A stretch of 64,000 nucleotides of DNA from NCBI RefSeq assembly GCF_046250175.1, contig NZ_CP176468.1; one strand, given 5' to 3'. Below are positions 16,203 through 24,629 of the stretch, piece after piece. A program made the translations under genes and the position numbers. The DNA is from Psychromonas sp030397575 (GTDB lineage Bacteria; Pseudomonadota; Gammaproteobacteria; Enterobacterales; Psychromonadaceae). Position 1 is the first letter of the stretch, and every line of letters begins with the position of its first letter. The notes beneath the pieces were generated by a model. It was not told the DNA's origin. It did not search any database and was given only the letters and a program-made list of their open reading frames with translations.

Positions 16203-18260
16203 ATGCTTTCAGACTCACTAAAAAAAGAAATTCGTACCAATTACGAACTCATTACACAGGCATTACCGCAATTTAAAGCGCGTAAAGCACAAAACTATTT
16301 AGTGGCTGAAATCGCAAAAGTTTTAGCAGGGAACTATGATAAAGCACGTCGTATTTTAGTGGCCGAAGCAGGAACCGGTATTGGTAAATCCCTAGCTTAT
16401 ATTTTAGCAGGATTACCTGTTGCATTGCGCGCTAATAAGAAACTGATCATCTCAACCGCGACGGTGACACTTCAAGAGCAGTTGATAACTAAAGATCTGC
16501 CTTTCTTTCTCCGTCACAGTGATTACAAATTTACATTTACCCTAGCTAAAGGCAGACAACGATACTGTTGTGAACACAAGTTACTCAACCAACAAGTAGA
16601 CAATACAGAACAAACTCAGCTATTTACTGAAAAGCCACAAGCGGGTGACCGTGAGTTGTTAGATCGACTTAGAAATGCTTACTTAGACGGTAAATGGAAT
16701 GGTGATCAGGATAGTTGGCCAAAGCCGATCCCGCGTCGTGTATGGCAACAAATTATCTCCGATAAGCACAGCTGTAAAAAAGCCTTAGCTAACCATCGTC
16801 AGTGTCCTTTTCATCGTGCCCGAGACAAGATCAATAAAGCAGATGTCATTGTAGTCAATCATGCCCTGCTATTAGCAGACTTAGAATTAGGTGGCGGTGT
16901 TATTTTACCTGAACCAGACGCGTCTTTTTATGTGTTAGATGAAGCACATCATCTACCAAAAATTGCTCGAGACTTTTCTAGTGCCAGTGTTAATATTAAA
17001 ACCAGCCAAGACTGGTTAAAAAAGATTAAACAAGTCAGCACCCATGTCAATCGCGTGGTACATAGACAAACCACTATTACACCCGGCTTAAATATGCTGG
17101 AAAGTGCGAACGAAATGGTTAAAGATTTAAATAATATTGAGCTTTACTTTAGAAACAACCCTCTTAATTATAACAAGTCTAATCAATATCGTTTTAGCAT
17201 GGGTGAAGTTCCGCAAGGTATTGTTAACTCATTGATTAGCTTAAAAGAAGAGACTAAAAAGTGCCTAAGTGCGGTAAACAAACTTTCTAATATTACCTCT
17301 GAAGAATTAAAAGACGACAATATTAAACTAAGCGATGCAGAACCAATATTGATTGAAACGGGTTTCTATATTCAACGCTTAGAAGCGCTTTCTGACCTGT
17401 GGAAAATGCTTTTAAAAGATCGCAGCTCAAATCAAGCGCCAATCGCAGCCTGGATAAATAATGAAAATGACGCTTATACGATATGCGCAAGTCCTTTAGA
17501 AGTCGGAGGCTTGTTAGAATATATGCTGTGGTCGCAAGCCGCAGGAGTTGTATTGTGCTCAGCGACCTTAACATCACTAAACAGTTTTGATTATTTCATG
17601 CGCCAAGCTGGCCTAGCACAAAATGACGGCACACAGTATTTACGTTTAAAATCACCTTTTGATTATCCCAATATCAACCTTCATGTAGCAGCAATGAAAA
17701 ACGACCCAACAGAGTCAGGTTTTGATAACGAATTAATCGACAACATTGCTCAACGTATTGAATTGAAAGAAGGTAATTTAGTTTTATTTGCCTCTTATTG
17801 GCAGATGAATTTAGTGGCCGAGAAATTAAGACGTAAATTTCCTAAATCATTATTAGTACAAGGTGAAACATCACGCACTAAAATGATTTCTCTGCATAAA
17901 AACAATTGCGACCAAGGTTTGACCAGTATCTTATTTGGTACTGGTAGTTTAGCCGAGGGTTTAGATCTGCCTGGGCATTACCTGACTAATTTAATTATTA
18001 CTAAATTACCCTTTGCTGTACCAGATTCCCCAGTGGAAGAAGCCCATGCTGAATGGATCACCTCAAAAGGTGGTAACCCATTTATGCAAATTACTATTCC
18101 AGAGGCCAGTAAAAAACTGATCCAATCTTGTGGACGTTTAATTCGTAAAGAGACTGATACTGGTAAAATCACCTTGCTAGACAAACGCGTGATCACTAAA
18201 CGTTATGGAAAAAGCCTTATTGATGCTCTTCCCCCCTTTGCTTTAAAGATAGAGAAATAG
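16203..18260 (+). CDS. dinG: ATP-dependent DNA helicase DinG (XPD-like)
   Basis: A 685-residue 5'-3' superfamily 2 helicase that unwinds R-loops, D-loops and G-quadruplexes. Walker A is AEAGTGIGKS (residues 54-63), the Walker B box is LDEAHHLP, and motif VI is SCGRLIRKE. Middle blocks such as RFSMGEVP and the C-terminal TKRYGKSLIDALPPF match E. coli DinG (716 residues). The iron-sulfur domain is atypical: cysteines at 122/123, 191 and 201 are present, but the position corresponding to E. coli Cys199 is not a cysteine (the segment reads SCKKALANHRQCPF). It is probably cotranscribed with the TSUP permease, which begins on the base after its stop codon. Confidence 0.93.
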   Translation: MLSDSLKKEIRTNYELITQALPQFKARKAQNYLVAEIAKVLAGNYDKARRILVAEAGTGIGKSLAYILAGLPVALRANKKLIISTATVTLQEQLITKDLPFFLRHSDYKFTFTLAKGRQRYCCEHKLLNQQVDNTEQTQLFTEKPQAGDRELLDRLRNAYLDGKWNGDQDSWPKPIPRRVWQQIISDKHSCKKALANHRQCPFHRARDKINKADVIVVNHALLLADLELGGGVILPEPDASFYVLDEAHHLPKIARDFSSASVNIKTSQDWLKKIKQVSTHVNRVVHRQTTITPGLNMLESANEMVKDLNNIELYFRNNPLNYNKSNQYRFSMGEVPQGIVNSLISLKEETKKCLSAVNKLSNITSEELKDDNIKLSDAEPILIETGFYIQRLEALSDLWKMLLKDRSSNQAPIAAWINNENDAYTICASPLEVGGLLEYMLWSQAAGVVLCSATLTSLNSFDYFMRQAGLAQNDGTQYLRLKSPFDYPNINLHVAAMKNDPTESGFDNELIDNIAQRIELKEGNLVLFASYWQMNLVAEKLRRKFPKSLLVQGETSRTKMISLHKNNCDQGLTSILFGTGSLAEGLDLPGHYLTNLIITKLPFAVPDSPVEEAHAEWITSKGGNPFMQITIPEASKKLIQSCGRLIRKETDTGKITLLDKRVITKRYGKSLIDALPPFALKIEK

Positions 18261-19049
18261 ATGACTGAATTTGTATTAGATCCACATAGTTGGATGGTAT
18301 TAGCGTTTGTTGGTTTATTAGCAGGATTTATCGACGCCGTTGTTGGAGGTGGTGGTATGCTAACTGTCCCTACACTATTAAGTGTGGGCTTACCGCCCCA
18401 TTTAACATTGGGTACGAATAAACTTTCCGCTAGTTTTGCCTCTGGTACAGCCGCTTTTACTTACTTTCGTAAGAAATTATTTGATCCCGCTTTCTGGAAA
18501 CATTGCTTTTATAGCACTTTGATCGGCGCCTTATGTGGCACCATTTTCGTCAACTACATATCAGCTTCACTACTTAATAAATTTTTACCTGTTGTTATTA
18601 TGATAGCCGCTATTTATACATTAATCAGTCGAGTTAAAGAAATTGACAATGCGATATTACCTAAAAAGTCACCAATGCAAAGATTCACCCAACGAGTTCA
18701 AGGGTTTATCTTAGGCTTTTATGATGGTGCCTCTGGTCCAGGTGCCGGTGCTTTTTGGGTGATATCAAATATGCATTTATACCGTTTAAATATACTACTT
18801 TCTAGTGGTGTAGCGAAGGCCATGAACTTCACTAGTAACTTTGTTTCTCTATTAACTTTTATTTATTTTGGGCAGGTTAATTGGTTTATCGGTTTAACCA
18901 TGGGAGCATGCCTAATGCTTGGTGCGTTTATTGGTGCGCACTCAGCGATCTATTTTGGTGCTAAATTTATTCGCCCGTTATTTATTATTATTGTCTTAAT
19001 CATGGCACTTAATTTAGGATACAATGCATGGTTCAGTCCGTCGATTTAA
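18261..19049 (+). CDS. TSUP family permease (YfcA/TauE-SafE type)
   Basis: A 262-residue inner-membrane protein of the sulfite exporter TauE/SafE family, with about eight hydrophobic segments in two repeats. The repeat signature is visible in GLLAGFIDAVVGGGGMLTVP near the N-terminus and GFYDGASGPGAGAFWV in the second half. Relatives include E. coli YfcA, whose substrate is unknown; sulfur-containing organic anions are typical for the superfamily. It starts at the first base after the dinG stop and overlaps priC by 22 bases, so it lies in a dinG-tsup-priC-rsmS transcription unit. Confidence 0.9.
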   Translation: MTEFVLDPHSWMVLAFVGLLAGFIDAVVGGGGMLTVPTLLSVGLPPHLTLGTNKLSASFASGTAAFTYFRKKLFDPAFWKHCFYSTLIGALCGTIFVNYISASLLNKFLPVVIMIAAIYTLISRVKEIDNAILPKKSPMQRFTQRVQGFILGFYDGASGPGAGAFWVISNMHLYRLNILLSSGVAKAMNFTSNFVSLLTFIYFGQVNWFIGLTMGACLMLGAFIGAHSAIYFGAKFIRPLFIIIVLIMALNLGYNAWFSPSI

Positions 19050-19591
19050 AACACTTAGCAGCGTTAGATGAACAAGTAAAAGCCTTACATTTACGTTGCC
19101 AAGAATGGGATAGTAAAATAACGCTTACGGAAAATAAATCGTTCCGATTTGAAGTACATCTTTTCAAACAAAGTAGCTTAACTTTAAGCGGTTACAGTGA
19201 ACAATTATCAAATACCCTTTCACATTTACGTTATGTGATCAGTCATAATATGGGTGAAATCATTATTAATTATGAGTGTGAGCAATTCGTTAATCAATTT
19301 TCTGCCCTGCTTAATATCGTTAATCAATTGGATGCTGGTAAAGCCGAAGGATTATATAAACGATACTCAACGCAACAGGAAAAAGTATATCAACAGCTAC
19401 AGCGTCAATATCAATATGAAAAAAGGCTCTTGACCATGATTGATGAAGAAAATATCTTATACGAGGCAGCGCCACTGGCACATAAAGAGATTCATAGAAG
19501 TCGTGTCAATGTATTAAAAGAGCGCTACCAAAAATGTAATGAGTTTACTCAATCCTTAGAATTTAAAATGGACGCCTTAGATAATGACTAA
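19028..19591 (+). CDS. priC: Primosomal replication protein PriC
   Basis: A 187-residue all-helical protein. PriC restarts stalled replication forks by loading DnaB with PriA/Rep. The conserved segment FRFEVHLFKQ-SSLTLSGYSEQLSNTLSHLR aligns with E. coli PriC, and YEKRLLTMIDE plus the C-terminal basic helix LKERYQKCNEFTQSLEFKMDAL agree too. Sequence conservation in this family is low, so the downstream rsmS gene, also next to priC in E. coli, is strong supporting context. The start lies within the end of the upstream permease gene. Confidence 0.88.
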   Translation: MVQSVDLKHLAALDEQVKALHLRCQEWDSKITLTENKSFRFEVHLFKQSSLTLSGYSEQLSNTLSHLRYVISHNMGEIIINYECEQFVNQFSALLNIVNQLDAGKAEGLYKRYSTQQEKVYQQLQRQYQYEKRLLTMIDEENILYEAAPLAHKEIHRSRVNVLKERYQKCNEFTQSLEFKMDALDND

Positions 19592-19766
19592 AGAAGTTAC
19601 TGAAGCTAGGACAACTCTAGCCAATGCCCCTATTGAAATTAAGTTAGCTGTGGACCTTATTCAATTGTTGGAAGAAACTGATGTTGAGTTAGAAACGACC
19701 ATCTCAGCTTTAGAAATTGCATTAAAGGACTTCAAAAACAAACGCGCACACCCTATCTCCGAGTAA
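19584..19766 (+). CDS. rsmS: RsmS-like small protein (YbaM, DUF2496)
   Basis: A 60-residue protein. The core NAPIEIKLAVDLIQLLEE followed by SALEIALKDFKNK aligns with E. coli YbaM, called RsmS in Pectobacterium, where it affects exoenzyme and motility regulation. The mechanism is unknown. The gene overlaps the 3' end of priC by 8 bases, the same neighbour as in E. coli. A strong terminator follows 64 bases downstream. Confidence 0.85.
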   Translation: MTKEVTEARTTLANAPIEIKLAVDLIQLLEETDVELETTISALEIALKDFKNKRAHPISE

Positions 19767-19830
19767 AATAACCTCTTGGAAATTTGCAAATGATGAACCC
19801 ATAAACAAGCCCCAAAAAATAAGCAATTGT

Positions 19831-19862
19831 AAAAAAAGGAGAACCTGAGTTCTCCTTTTTTT
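19831..19862. terminator. Bidirectional rho-independent terminator
   Basis: A perfect 14-bp stem (19831-19844 with 19849-19862) with loop CTGA, seven A's on one arm and seven T's on the other. It separates the converging rsmS and cysS transcripts. Confidence 0.93.
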
Positions 19863-19928
19863 ATCTATGCAACAACAAAGTACCTACTTAACCTCGATAT
19901 TGTAAAATTTAACATAAATTATAGTGGC

Positions 19929-21326
19929 TTATACTTTACGCCAAGTAGTGCCGTTAGCACCGTCTTCTAAGACAACATTTAAAGCGGCTAATTTATCACG
20001 AGCATCATCGGCACTTGCCCAATCTTTATTTGCGCGTGCTGTATTACGTTGTAAAATTAATGATTCAATTTCAGCCACTTCATCCGATGTTCCCGCATCA
20101 CCTTGTAAAAACTGCTCTGGTGATTGAGATAATAAACCTAAGACGTTAGCGAAATTTACCAACATGCTAGCCAATAATGACGCTTGTTGTTCATCATCGG
20201 TTTTGGTGCGATTTATTTCTTTAGCTAGATCAAACAATACCGCTAGCGCTTCAGGTGTATTAAAATCATCATCCATGGCTTTCACAAAACCTTGGTAGAA
20301 TTTACTATCTTTAACTTGTTGATCAACATTAGCAAGATCAACCAATTCAACATCACGAATCGCTGTATATAAACGCTCTAAACTAGCTCTCGCTTGTTTA
20401 AGGTTATCTTCAGAATAGTTTAGCTGGCTACGGTAATGACCTGAAATAAGGAAATAACGTACTGTCTCACTGTCATAAACTTCTAATACATCTTTAATAG
20501 TAAAAAAGTTATTTAAAGACTTAGACATTTTTACTTTATCAACTTGCACCATACCGGAATGCATCCAAGTATTTACGTATTGACCGTGATGAGCACAACA
20601 TGACTGTGCAATTTCATTTTCATGATGAGGGAAACTTAAGTCTGAACCACCACCATGAATATCAAACACTTCACCTAAATGTTTTTTATTCATTGCAGAA
20701 CATTCGATATGCCAACCTGGGCGACCTTCGCCCCATGGAGAAGACCAAGATGGCTCGCCCTCTTTAGCCATTTTCCACAATACAAAGTCTAAAGGATCAT
20801 GCTTGCTATCTTCTACTTCAACGCGAGAGCCTGCTTGAAGCATTTCTAAGTTCTGACCACTTAATTGTCCATACTCTGGAAATGAAGAAACAGAAAACAA
20901 CACGTCGCCAGAATCAGCAACATAGGCATGACCTTTTTCAACCAACTTTTCAACCATTTCAATAACATCTGGCATATGATCCGTTACACGTGGCTCGATA
21001 TCCGGGCGAATCATATTTAATGCATCAAAGTCGGCATGCATCGCATCGGTAAAACGTTCGGTTAACTGATCACAAGTTTCACCATTCTCTGTTGCTCGTT
21101 TGATAATTTTATCATCGACATCGGTAATGTTACGGATAAAGCTTAAGTCATAACCACTGAAGCGGAAATAACGAGCAACAGTATCAAAAGCTACAAAGGT
21201 TCGGCCATGGCCAATATGACAATAATCATAAATAGTAACACCACATACATACATTCCCACTTTGCCGGCTACAAGGGGTTTAAATTCTTCTTTGGTTCGA
21301 GTTAGGGTGTTATAGATCTTTAACAT
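19929..21326 (-). CDS. cysS: Cysteinyl-tRNA synthetase
   Basis: A 465-residue class I aminoacyl-tRNA synthetase that charges tRNA-Cys. The HIGH motif appears as CHIGHGRTF, the KMSKS loop as KVKMSKSLNNF, and zinc ligands include Cys28 in YVCGVTIYD and the HGGGSDLSFPHHENE block. Length equals the usual bacterial enzyme. A GGA ribosome site is 6 bases before ATG. It is transcribed divergently from ppiB-lpxH, as in enteric bacteria. Confidence 0.98.
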   Translation of the reverse strand: MLKIYNTLTRTKEEFKPLVAGKVGMYVCGVTIYDYCHIGHGRTFVAFDTVARYFRFSGYDLSFIRNITDVDDKIIKRATENGETCDQLTERFTDAMHADFDALNMIRPDIEPRVTDHMPDVIEMVEKLVEKGHAYVADSGDVLFSVSSFPEYGQLSGQNLEMLQAGSRVEVEDSKHDPLDFVLWKMAKEGEPSWSSPWGEGRPGWHIECSAMNKKHLGEVFDIHGGGSDLSFPHHENEIAQSCCAHHGQYVNTWMHSGMVQVDKVKMSKSLNNFFTIKDVLEVYDSETVRYFLISGHYRSQLNYSEDNLKQARASLERLYTAIRDVELVDLANVDQQVKDSKFYQGFVKAMDDDFNTPEALAVLFDLAKEINRTKTDDEQQASLLASMLVNFANVLGLLSQSPEQFLQGDAGTSDEVAEIESLILQRNTARANKDWASADDARDKLAALNVVLEDGANGTTWRKV

Positions 21327-21578
21327 TTTCCATCCAATACGATTACTGTAAAAATCTTATTCTAACCTGCAAAAAGGACAAATTCACCCTTTCTATCACT
21401 TCATTGAAGTAATTAATCAATTTCTGTTGTCAATAATTTATCTGAAATACTAAGCCATTAAAATAACGTTAAAAAAGGTATTATTTTACCAGTATTTTAT
21501 CTTTCCAAAGTTACCTGTCTTTTTAATTTAAAGGCGTTTAAGGTATGATGAAACTCTTTTTATAGATAGGATTTAACA

Positions 21579-22073
21579 ATGATTACTTTACATACAAACT
21601 TCGGTGATATCACTTTAGAAATGAACGAAGAAAAAGCGCCAAAAACAGTAGCCAACTTCATTAATTACGCAACAAGTGGTCATTATGACAATACAATTTT
21701 CCACCGTGTTATTGACGGATTTATGATCCAAGGTGGTGGCTTCGCACCTAACATGGAAGAAAAAGATAGCCAAAAGCCAATTAAAAATGAAGCAAATAAT
21801 GGTCTATCAAATGTAAAGTATTCAGTAGCAATGGCTCGTACTATGGAACCACATTCAGCATCAGCTCAATTCTTCATTAACGTAGGTGATAACAAGTTCT
21901 TAGACTTTAAATCAGAAACCACTGATGGTTGGGGTTACTGTGTATTTGCTAAAGTAGTTGCTGGTGAAGAAGTAGTAGATAAAATCAAAGGTGTTGCAAC
22001 AGGTAACTCTCATTTTGTACATCAAGATGTACCACTTGAAGATGTAGTGATTAATAAAGTTACTGTAGCGTAA
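21579..22073 (+). CDS. ppiB: Peptidyl-prolyl cis-trans isomerase B (cyclophilin)
   Basis: A 164-residue cytoplasmic cyclophilin with no signal peptide. The catalytic FHRVIDGFMIQGGGF and the AMARTMEPHSASAQFFIN block are typical of PpiB. It catalyses proline isomerisation during folding. The ribosome site is TAGGA, 8 bases before ATG. lpxH follows after 6 bases, so they share a transcript. Confidence 0.97.
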   Translation: MITLHTNFGDITLEMNEEKAPKTVANFINYATSGHYDNTIFHRVIDGFMIQGGGFAPNMEEKDSQKPIKNEANNGLSNVKYSVAMARTMEPHSASAQFFINVGDNKFLDFKSETTDGWGYCVFAKVVAGEEVVDKIKGVATGNSHFVHQDVPLEDVVINKVTVA

Positions 22074-22079
22074 CTTATT

Positions 22080-22820
22080 ATGCGCACTTTATTCATTGCC
22101 GACTTACACTTAAGTGAGCATCATCGTCATATTACCGACGCCCTATTTGGTTTTCTTGATAAAGAAGCAACCAATGCAGAAACCCTGTATATTTTGGGGG
22201 ATATGTTTGAAGTTTGGATCGGAGATGATGAACATACCCCGTTAATGGATGAAGTTGCGCAAAAATTAACGACCTATGCCAAAAAGAATAATACTAAAAT
22301 CTATTATATTCATGGTAATCGTGATTTTATGCTTGGCAAACGATATGCGAAGCAAGCTTCGATGATACTTCTGCCAGAGCACACTGAAATTGATTTGTAT
22401 GGTACCAAAACCTTAATCATGCACGGCGATACTTTATGTCTTTATGATAAGAATTATCAGCGTATGCGTAAGGTGATCCATAACCCAGTTTTACAGTTTA
22501 TTTTTAATTGCTTGCCATTGAGCTTACGTAAACGAATTGGTTGGAAAATTCGTACTGCAAGCCAATCAAAAAAACAATATAAAAATAATAATATGATGGG
22601 AGTGACAGAACAGGAAGTGATCCGCCTAATGGAATACCACGGTGTCCAGCAATTAATTCATGGACATACACACCAAGCCTTTAACCATCAATTTGAAGTC
22701 AATGGTCAAACAGGCAATCGCTTTGATGTTGGTGATTGGTATAAAAACTTAAGCTTTGTAGATGCAAACCCTGAAGGTACTGAATTGGTTGTATTACCAA
22801 TTGATTATTACCAACAATAA
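22080..22820 (+). CDS. lpxH: UDP-2,3-diacylglucosamine diphosphatase LpxH
   Basis: A 246-residue metallophosphoesterase of lipid A synthesis that hydrolyses UDP-2,3-diacylglucosamine to lipid X and UMP on the inner face of the cytoplasmic membrane. The metal-binding motifs are in order: IADLHLSE, LGDMFEVWIGDD, GNRDFMLG, MHGDTLC and HGHTHQ. The length is near E. coli LpxH (240). It follows ppiB by 6 bases. Confidence 0.97.
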   Translation: MRTLFIADLHLSEHHRHITDALFGFLDKEATNAETLYILGDMFEVWIGDDEHTPLMDEVAQKLTTYAKKNNTKIYYIHGNRDFMLGKRYAKQASMILLPEHTEIDLYGTKTLIMHGDTLCLYDKNYQRMRKVIHNPVLQFIFNCLPLSLRKRIGWKIRTASQSKKQYKNNNMMGVTEQEVIRLMEYHGVQQLIHGHTHQAFNHQFEVNGQTGNRFDVGDWYKNLSFVDANPEGTELVVLPIDYYQQ

Positions 22821-22847
22821 ATCTCATCGATTAAGAATAAACTTGTT

Positions 22848-22896
22848 ACAGCAATTATATTAAATAAGTTATGTTAATAGATAAGTTAATTGCTGT
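22848..22896. repeat. 10-bp inverted repeat between lpxH and fadD, possible weak terminator
   Basis: ACAGCAATTA (22848-22857) and its complement (22887-22896) flank 29 bases and are followed on the plus strand by TATGGTTTTTC. It could end the lpxH transcript, but the long loop makes it a poor intrinsic terminator. Confidence 0.3.
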
Positions 22897-24560
22897 TATG
22901 GTTTTTCTTTTAATAAACGCCTTAGTACTTTACCCACATTATTCTTAGGTAACTCATTAACTATTTTGATTTTTTTAGGTTGTTTATAACCTGTTAAATA
23001 ATCGCGACAATGGGCCTTTATCTTATCAATGGACACTTGCAGATCATTGATAACAACAAATAATATAACCGCTTCATTACCGTCTTTATCTTTTTCGCCA
23101 ATTACTGCAGCTTCATAAACACCAGCTAATTTCAGTACTGTATCTTCAATCTCATTAGGGTACACATTAAAGCCAGATACTAAAATCATATCTTTTTTAC
23201 GATCAACTATACGTAATAAACCATCGTTATCAAATAATCCAATATCACCTGTCTTAAACCACCCCTGATCAAAAGCAACTTCAGTTTCAGTAGGGTTATT
23301 CCAGTATTCAGTCATAACTTGTGGCCCTTTGACTTGAATTTCACCGACGCAGTTCTGTTGTTTAACAATTTGACCATATTGGTCCATCAAACGTAGATCT
23401 GTACTTGGCATAGGAAGACCTACTGCACCTGTATGTTTGGGTGAATTATAGGCATTAACACTTATAATCGCTGCTGTTTCAGTTAATCCATAGCCTTCAA
23501 TGATCGTATTACCAGTAATATTTTTCCAATCTTCGGCTACTTTATGGTGTGTTGGCATTCCACCAGCCACTGTAAATTTAAGATTAGTGAAATCAACCTT
23601 ATCAATTTTAGGATGATTAAGTAATGCCTTATACAAGGTATTCACTCCAGTAATAAAAGTAAATTTGTTATTACTTAAATACCGAATGAAAGCCCCGATA
23701 TTACGTGGATTTTCAATCAGTAAATTTGTATCCCCCCTTTTAAGAAAAAAGAAACAATTAACATTTAATGCAAACGCATGAAACAATGGTAATGCAGTAA
23801 CCATCATCTCTTTACCTTGGGTTAAACCCAGACCAAAAGTTTCCTCTGCTTGAGCAAGTACTGCAGCTATATTACGATGGCTCATACTTGAACCTTTTGA
23901 TATGCCTGTCGTGCCACCTGTATATTGAATAAATGCGATATCATTAATACTGATCATAGGACGAGTATATTGCCCTTTAGCGCCTATTTTTAATGCCCTA
24001 TGATAATCACAGGTATTCGCCAACTCAAATCTAGGTACCATACATTTAACATGAGCAACGGTAAAATTGACCAAGCGGCGTTTGATGAATGGCAAGCCAT
24101 CACCTATTTTGGTTAATACGAGGTGTTTAATATTAGTTTCTTGAATAATACTTTGCAGTGTATGTGCAAAATTTTCAGCAATAAAAATCGCTTTTGCACC
24201 GGAATCATTTAACTGGTGTTTTAGTTCAAAAGGAGTGTATAAAGGATTGACATTAACAACGATTAACCCTGCTCTTAATATACCGAGCAAGATAATCGGA
24301 TATTGTAATAAGTTAGGTATCATAACAGCAACCCGATCACCTTTATTTAAGGTTGTTGCATGCTGTAAATAGCTCGCTATATGACGAGATTTCACTTCTA
24401 ACTCAGCAAAAGTCAATTTATGCCCCATATTAATGTAGGCAGTATGTTCAGGATGGCGTTCAAAGGTATCTTCCACCATATCAACAAGATTGATTAATGT
24501 GCTTTCATTAATTTCAGCACTGACACCGGGCGGGTAATTATCTAGCCATGGTTTATACAT
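22896..24560 (-). CDS. fadD: Long-chain-fatty-acid--CoA ligase FadD
   Basis: A 554-residue AMP-forming acyl-CoA synthetase that activates long-chain fatty acids at the inner membrane during uptake. The AMP-binding P-loop is YTGGTTGISKGS, the A5 motif is IEGYGLTE, and the FadD-type C-terminal motif includes GWFKTGDIGLFD and IVDRKKDMILVSGFNVYPNEIE. The N-terminus (WLDNYPPGVSAEI, NLLQYPIILLGILRAG) closely follows E. coli FadD. The ribosome site AGGA lies 7 bases upstream. A terminator separates it from prc, so it has its own promoter within the ~70-base gap; I saw no clear FadR operator there. Confidence 0.95.
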   Translation of the reverse strand: MYKPWLDNYPPGVSAEINESTLINLVDMVEDTFERHPEHTAYINMGHKLTFAELEVKSRHIASYLQHATTLNKGDRVAVMIPNLLQYPIILLGILRAGLIVVNVNPLYTPFELKHQLNDSGAKAIFIAENFAHTLQSIIQETNIKHLVLTKIGDGLPFIKRRLVNFTVAHVKCMVPRFELANTCDYHRALKIGAKGQYTRPMISINDIAFIQYTGGTTGISKGSSMSHRNIAAVLAQAEETFGLGLTQGKEMMVTALPLFHAFALNVNCFFFLKRGDTNLLIENPRNIGAFIRYLSNNKFTFITGVNTLYKALLNHPKIDKVDFTNLKFTVAGGMPTHHKVAEDWKNITGNTIIEGYGLTETAAIISVNAYNSPKHTGAVGLPMPSTDLRLMDQYGQIVKQQNCVGEIQVKGPQVMTEYWNNPTETEVAFDQGWFKTGDIGLFDNDGLLRIVDRKKDMILVSGFNVYPNEIEDTVLKLAGVYEAAVIGEKDKDGNEAVILFVVINDLQVSIDKIKAHCRDYLTGYKQPKKIKIVNELPKNNVGKVLRRLLKEKP

Positions 24561-24581
24561 GAGTCATTCCTACTGACATAA

Positions 24582-24608
24582 AAAAGCCGACTAGCAAAGT
24601 CGGCTTTT
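24582..24608 (-). terminator. Rho-independent terminator after prc
   Basis: An 11-bp perfect stem (24582-24592 with 24598-24608) with a 5-base loop; on the minus strand it ends in a T run. It lies 21 bases downstream of the prc stop and upstream of fadD. Confidence 0.88.
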
Positions 24609-24629
24609 AAAATTAATTTTTAACCGAAA

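Noticed and set aside
16025..16240. 71-codon minus-strand open frame between narP and dinG
   Set aside because: It overlaps the dinG 5' end, lacks a ribosome site, and its translation resembles no family I know; most likely chance.
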